DNA of 46,462 bases from Listeria fleischmannii subsp. fleischmannii LU2006-1 (GTDB lineage: Bacteria; Bacillota; Bacilli; Lactobacillales; Listeriaceae). The translations under genes were made by a program, and so were the position numbers. The notes beneath the pieces are model-generated. The model ran no database searches and had not been told where the DNA came from. It was given only the letters and a program-made list of their open reading frames with translations. Shown here piece after piece: positions 42,602 to 46,462 of the stretch (the first letter of the stretch is position 1; every line of letters begins with the position of its first letter). Location of the stretch: contig NZ_ALWW01000020.1 of NCBI RefSeq assembly GCF_000344175.1, forward strand, positions 1 to 46,462, written 5' to 3'.

Positions 42602-42674
42602 TTTTAAGCAATCCTCCTAAATTTTCATTACGCTATTCCCTTAAAAATAAGGTTTTGCCAAATACAATAGACCT

Positions 42675-42703
42675 ATCATAACTCGAAGTAAGACAAGTGT
42701 CAA
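42675..42703 (-). promoter_or_regulatory. Promoter of the alpha/beta-hydrolase gene
   Basis: On the minus strand TTGACA (42698-42703), 17 bases, TATGAT (42675-42680). A short hairpin CCTTA-TTTT-TAAGG follows in the leader. Confidence 0.85.
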
Positions 42704-42729
42704 CCCTTAAAAAAATCAATTTTATACTA

Positions 42730-42779
42730 GAAAAAATTAAAAAGAGAAAGGAGAAACCTTTTACAGTCTCCCCTTTTCT
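42730..42779 (-). terminator. Terminator after the surface protein gene
   Basis: On the minus strand AAAGGGGAGAC and GTTTCTCCTTT pair (two G-T pairs) around TGTAAAAG and run into TTTTTAATTTTTT. Confidence 0.8.
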
Positions 42780-42780
42780 T

Positions 42781-45700
42781 TTAGTCAATAATAGTTAGGT
42801 TCTTAGTGTCCATTACGAGGCCATAACGATCTAGTAATTCAATTTGCACGACATCCGTTTTTGAACGGATTTTATCTCGTAAACCAACATAATAGCTAAA
42901 TGTTCCACCAGAAACCGTTCCACCTTGTTGCAAGGCCGTTCCGTTAACAGTTAAACGAAGAGAACGTCCTTCTCCTGTGTAAGCTCCTCTTACTGAGCTT
43001 GTTTTAAGAGAGAAAACAGATGGTGTTAATGTTCCTACTTCTGGTGTTAAATCTTTCAATACTACCGCTTTGTTATCTAATTCACGGCCATTCTTATCAT
43101 AAGCGTAAATTCGAACAGTATCTTTAGAGTCTTTAATCTTGTCACCAATCCAGAAGCTTAAACGTCCTCCTGAAATAGTACCACCAACATAGTCAACTCC
43201 ATTGATGACTACTTTAACAGATCTAACAGCATTTGTTACATTTGCCGTTAAAACGGTGTCTTTACGAACAGTATATTCATCTGGGTGAATATCACCATTA
43301 ATATTTTTAATTTCTACAGGTTTCTCATCTAATTTCTTACCATTTAAATCATAAGCAGAAATAAAGACTTCATCTCCTGAAGAGGTAATCTTATCGCCAA
43401 TCCAGAATGATGCATTACCATTTGATAATGTTCCACCTATATAGACTTGGTTGTTAATTGTTACTTTAATAGATTTTACGTCACCAGTATACGTTGCTGT
43501 AATATCACTATCTTGTCCTGCAAGAAATAGGTTTGGTGTAATAGTACCTGATGTATTATCAGATATATCTTTTAACGTAACTATTTTTTCTTGCAGCTTT
43601 TGATTATAAGCATCATAAGCAGTAATATTCACAGTGTCATTTTTTGAAACAATTTTATTTCCAATGAAGAACGTAACGTTACCATTTGAAACTGTTCCAC
43701 CTGTGTGTTCTACACCATTAATCGTTACCACAACACGTTTAACATCTCCAGTATAAGTCGCTGTCAAATTACTATCTTGACCAATAACAAATTCATTTGG
43801 AGTTATGGTTCCACTTGTATTTGGTTTTGTAACAACAACCGGCGTTGTAGCAATTCTTGCTCCTTGTTTATTGATACCATAAACCGTTACATCGTCACTT
43901 ACTGAATTAATCTTACCCCATGCATAAAACTATAGGTTCCAGTTGCTTTATCTAATGTTCCACCTGCATATTCAGTAGTTCCAACTTTTACAATTAAAGA
44001 ATGGACATCTCCAGTAAATGTTCCTGTTATCCTTGTGCTAGTACCAATGACAAAATTATCAGCGGTAACTGTTCCAGTGCCACTAATTGTTTCATCTTTA
44101 GCATCACGTAAACTTATTACATCCGTTGCTATTCGGTTTCCATTTTGATCAGAACCATACATTGTAGCTGTTTTTGTTTTATCTTTAATAGTGTTTAGTG
44201 CATAGAATGAAAAAGTTCCATTTGAAAGTGAACCACCTCGGTATTCTGTCCCATCATAAACTAAACCAAGAGACACTACATCGCCTGTATATGTTCCTGT
44301 AACGTTGCTATCACGATGGATTGTAAATTCATTAGTTTTAATCTCACCTGTCCCTATTCTACCTGGATCTTTTGCATCTCGTAGGACAATAGGCGTTGTC
44401 GCAATGCGGTTTCCGTTACGATCATAACCATACATTGTAGCTGTCTTTGTTTTATCTTTAATGGTATTTAGCGCATAGAACGAAAAAGTCCCATTTGAAA
44501 CTGTTCCTCCTCGATATTCTTTTCCATCATAAACTAAACCAAGAGAAACCACATCACCTGTATAGGTTCCTGTTACATTTAAATCACGATGAATTGTAAA
44601 GTCATTTGCTGTAATTGATCCAGTACCTGCACCACCTGGATCTTTTGCATCACGTAGTGTAACAACTGCTGTCGCAATTCGGTTTCCATTACGATCATAA
44701 CCATACATTGTAGCTGTTTTTGTTTTATCAGTAACTGTACTTAAAGCATAGAATGAATAGTTCCCATTTGAAACTGTTCCACCACGGTACTCCGTTCCAT
44801 CATAAACTAAACCAACCGCAACTACATCACCTGTAACTGTTCCAGTTATATTGATATCACGGTTTATCATGAATTCAGTTGCTGTAATAGAACCTGTCCC
44901 TATACCACCTGAATCTTTAGTATCTCGTAGTGAAAGAACTGTCTCAGCAATTTTAACGCCGTTTTTATCATAACCGTACATTTTAGCTGTTTTTGTTTTA
45001 TCTTTAATTGTGCTTAATGCATAGAATGAATAGGAACCAGAGCCAACACTTCCTCCTCGGTATTCTACTCCATCATAAATTAAACGTACAGATTTTACAT
45101 CACCTGTATAGGTTCCTGTTACAGAGATATCTACTCCAATTGTAAACTCATTCGCTGTAATAGTACCGCTTTTAGGAAGTGATTTCACTGACGCAGATGC
45201 ACTTGGACTTGCTTTTCCATTTGCACCCGTTTGGTAAGCTTGGTATGTTGTGTTTTCTTGTGCAGCTGGAATTGTGAAAATTGCTTTACCAGTAGCATCT
45301 GAAACTAACGACATTTTACTTCCAGTTGGTAATACTAAAGTGATACTTGTATTAGGTTGTCCTGTAACAGTCACTTGCGTGTTATCTTCAGTAATTTCAC
45401 TGATTGAAGGAGCTCCTAAAGTCGTATCAGAAACGGTTACAGATTGTTTTGGACTTACATTACCATTGTTTGGGTTCGTTTGTGTCACTTCAATTTTCGT
45501 TCCACTGGTTTGTTTTGGAATTGTCACCGAATAAGCTCCACTTCCACTTGCTGTACCTGTATACGTGACACCGTTAATCGCCACTGTAATATTGTGATTA
45601 GCAGCGCCTGTTCCAGTTACTTGTGTTTGAACATCTGATACTGGATTTACACTTGGCGCTAAAGGCGTTGTTGTGTCTATGACAGTAAACGTATCTTTTG

Positions 45701-46462
45701 CACTTGCTTTTCCATTTTCACCTGTTTGTGTTGCTTCAAATACATTTCCGATTTGAGCTGCCGGTACACTAAATATTGCTTTCCCTGTTCCATCAGCTGT
45801 CATTGATGGTTTACTTCCACCAGGTAATGTCAATGTAATGCGTGCTCCTGCTGTACCTGTTACAGTTACTTGTGTATCGCCAACTTTTATATTTGAAATT
45901 ATTGGCGCACCTAAAGTCGTATCAGAAACGGTTACAGATTGTTTCGGACTCACATTACCATTATTTGGGTTCGTTTGTGTCACTTCAATTCTTGTTCCAC
46001 TGGTTTGTTTTGGAATCAGGATTGTATAAGCCCCGCTTCCACTTGCTGTGCCAGTGTATGTTGCGCCATTAATCGTCACAGTAATGCTGTAGTTAGGGTC
46101 AGCTGTTCCAGTTACTTGTGTTTGAACGTCTGACACTGGATTTACGCGTGGTGCTAGAGGTATTGTTGTATCCGAAACAGTAAACGTGTCTTTTGCACTT
46201 GCTTTTCCATTTTCACCTGTTTGTGTTGCTTCAAATACATTTCCGACTTGAGCTGCCGGTACACTAAATATTGCTTTCCCTGTTCCATCAGCTGTCATTG
46301 ATGGTTTACTTCCACCAGGTAATGTCAATGTAATGCGTGCTCCTGCTGTACCTGTTACAGTTACTTGTGTATCGCCAACTTTTATATTTGAAATTATTGG
46401 CGCGCCTAAAGTCGTATCAGAAACCGTCACTGTTTCTTTTGGACTCACATTACCATTATTTG
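42781..46462 (-). pseudogene. Large repetitive Ig-like surface/secreted protein, 5' end outside window, frameshifted
   Basis: About 1,225 residues of a larger protein are visible. First come five bacterial Ig-like (Big) domains alternating between two types (IISNIKVGDTQVTVTGT and VNPVSDVQTQVTGTA). Nine modules of about 85 residues follow, each with a TGDV segment, a EYRGGTVSNG-like loop and YALSTIKDKT or FWIGDKI strands. The end (DRYGLVMDTKNLTIID) has no LPXTG motif, membrane helix or SH3/GW domain, so anchoring is not visible here. The frame breaks at 43926-43929; one more T restores YSFYAWGKINSVS. The N terminus (signal, functional head) lies beyond the right edge. Such C-terminal Ig stalks present adhesins or toxins in Listeriaceae. 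Confidence 0.85.
45421..46462 (-). repeat. 495-bp tandem repeat in the Ig-like region
   Basis: Segments spaced 495 bases apart (165 residues, two Ig domains) are almost the same at DNA level. The stretches starting at 45682 and 46177 differ at only a few positions over about 245 bases, and GTCGTATCAGAAAC recurs at 45421, 45916 and 46411. Near-identity indicates recent duplication or gene conversion, and repeat number may be unreliable in an assembly. Confidence 0.88.

Noticed and set aside
42781-42830. Sortase anchor at the end of the surface protein
   Set aside because: The C terminus has no LPXTG-like motif, hydrophobic stretch or basic tail in any frame before the terminator.
45250-46133. 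Plus-strand frames opposite the surface protein
   Set aside because: They repeat with the 495-bp tandem repeat and are mirror frames of the real gene without start signals.

Overview
The window comes from a low-GC Gram-positive bacterium of the family Listeriaceae. The gene order (pgi with a DeoR-type gene, YugI, PatB, an aspartokinase, a cyclophilin, a full mrp antiporter operon, MenI-like thioesterase, YuiD, type II NADH dehydrogenase, YumC, YuzB, YuzD, Nfu, phosphatidylglycerophosphatase A, NagD, YutD, YunD, YunE) matches what I know of the Listeria chromosome around lmo2366-lmo2405. The 5' part of the 16S gene, however, lacks the variable-region sequence of Listeria monocytogenes. It is better explained by Brochothrix or a deep-branching Listeria (inference; no database search was possible). 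I see no phage, IS element, CRISPR array or tRNA.

Layout. 1-750: the 5' end of an rRNA operon running leftwards, with its leader and a near-consensus promoter. 820-4020 (minus): a DeoR-family regulator, pgi, a Nudix-fold protein and an S1-domain protein. 4144-7360 (plus): a PatB/MalY C-S lyase and a two-gene ABC exporter. 7480-11540: an orphan PTS IIB, aspartokinase, cyclophilin with a new 32-residue membrane peptide, and an MFS exporter. 11550-17680: mrpABCDEFG, a Na+/H+ antiporter. 17676-24270: redox and iron-sulfur housekeeping genes. 24320-30000: envelope, phosphatase and transporter genes. 30000-34430: secreted proteins facing a PadR-controlled three-gene membrane module, closed by a mirrored repeat carrying two terminators. 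34430-46462: DUF72, a PHP phosphatase with a divergent PRPP-synthetase paralogue, DUF896, a CDF transporter, a MerR-controlled dehydrogenase, an alpha-carbonic anhydrase lipoprotein, a GDSL hydrolase, an alpha/beta hydrolase without its nucleophile, and a large repetitive surface protein that runs off the right edge.

The strongest candidates for something undescribed are two stand-alone structured RNAs: 23740-23921 (plus) and 41036-41170 (minus). Each has its own well-formed sigma-A-type promoter, four or more helices and an intrinsic terminator.

Quality warning: six genes (deoR-type, mrpA, mrpE, the CNNM/CBS protein, the dehydrogenase and the surface protein) are each broken by a one-base shift, and in every case the shift falls in a short T/A run. 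Correcting one base restores the family length. This looks more like sequencing or assembly error than gene decay.
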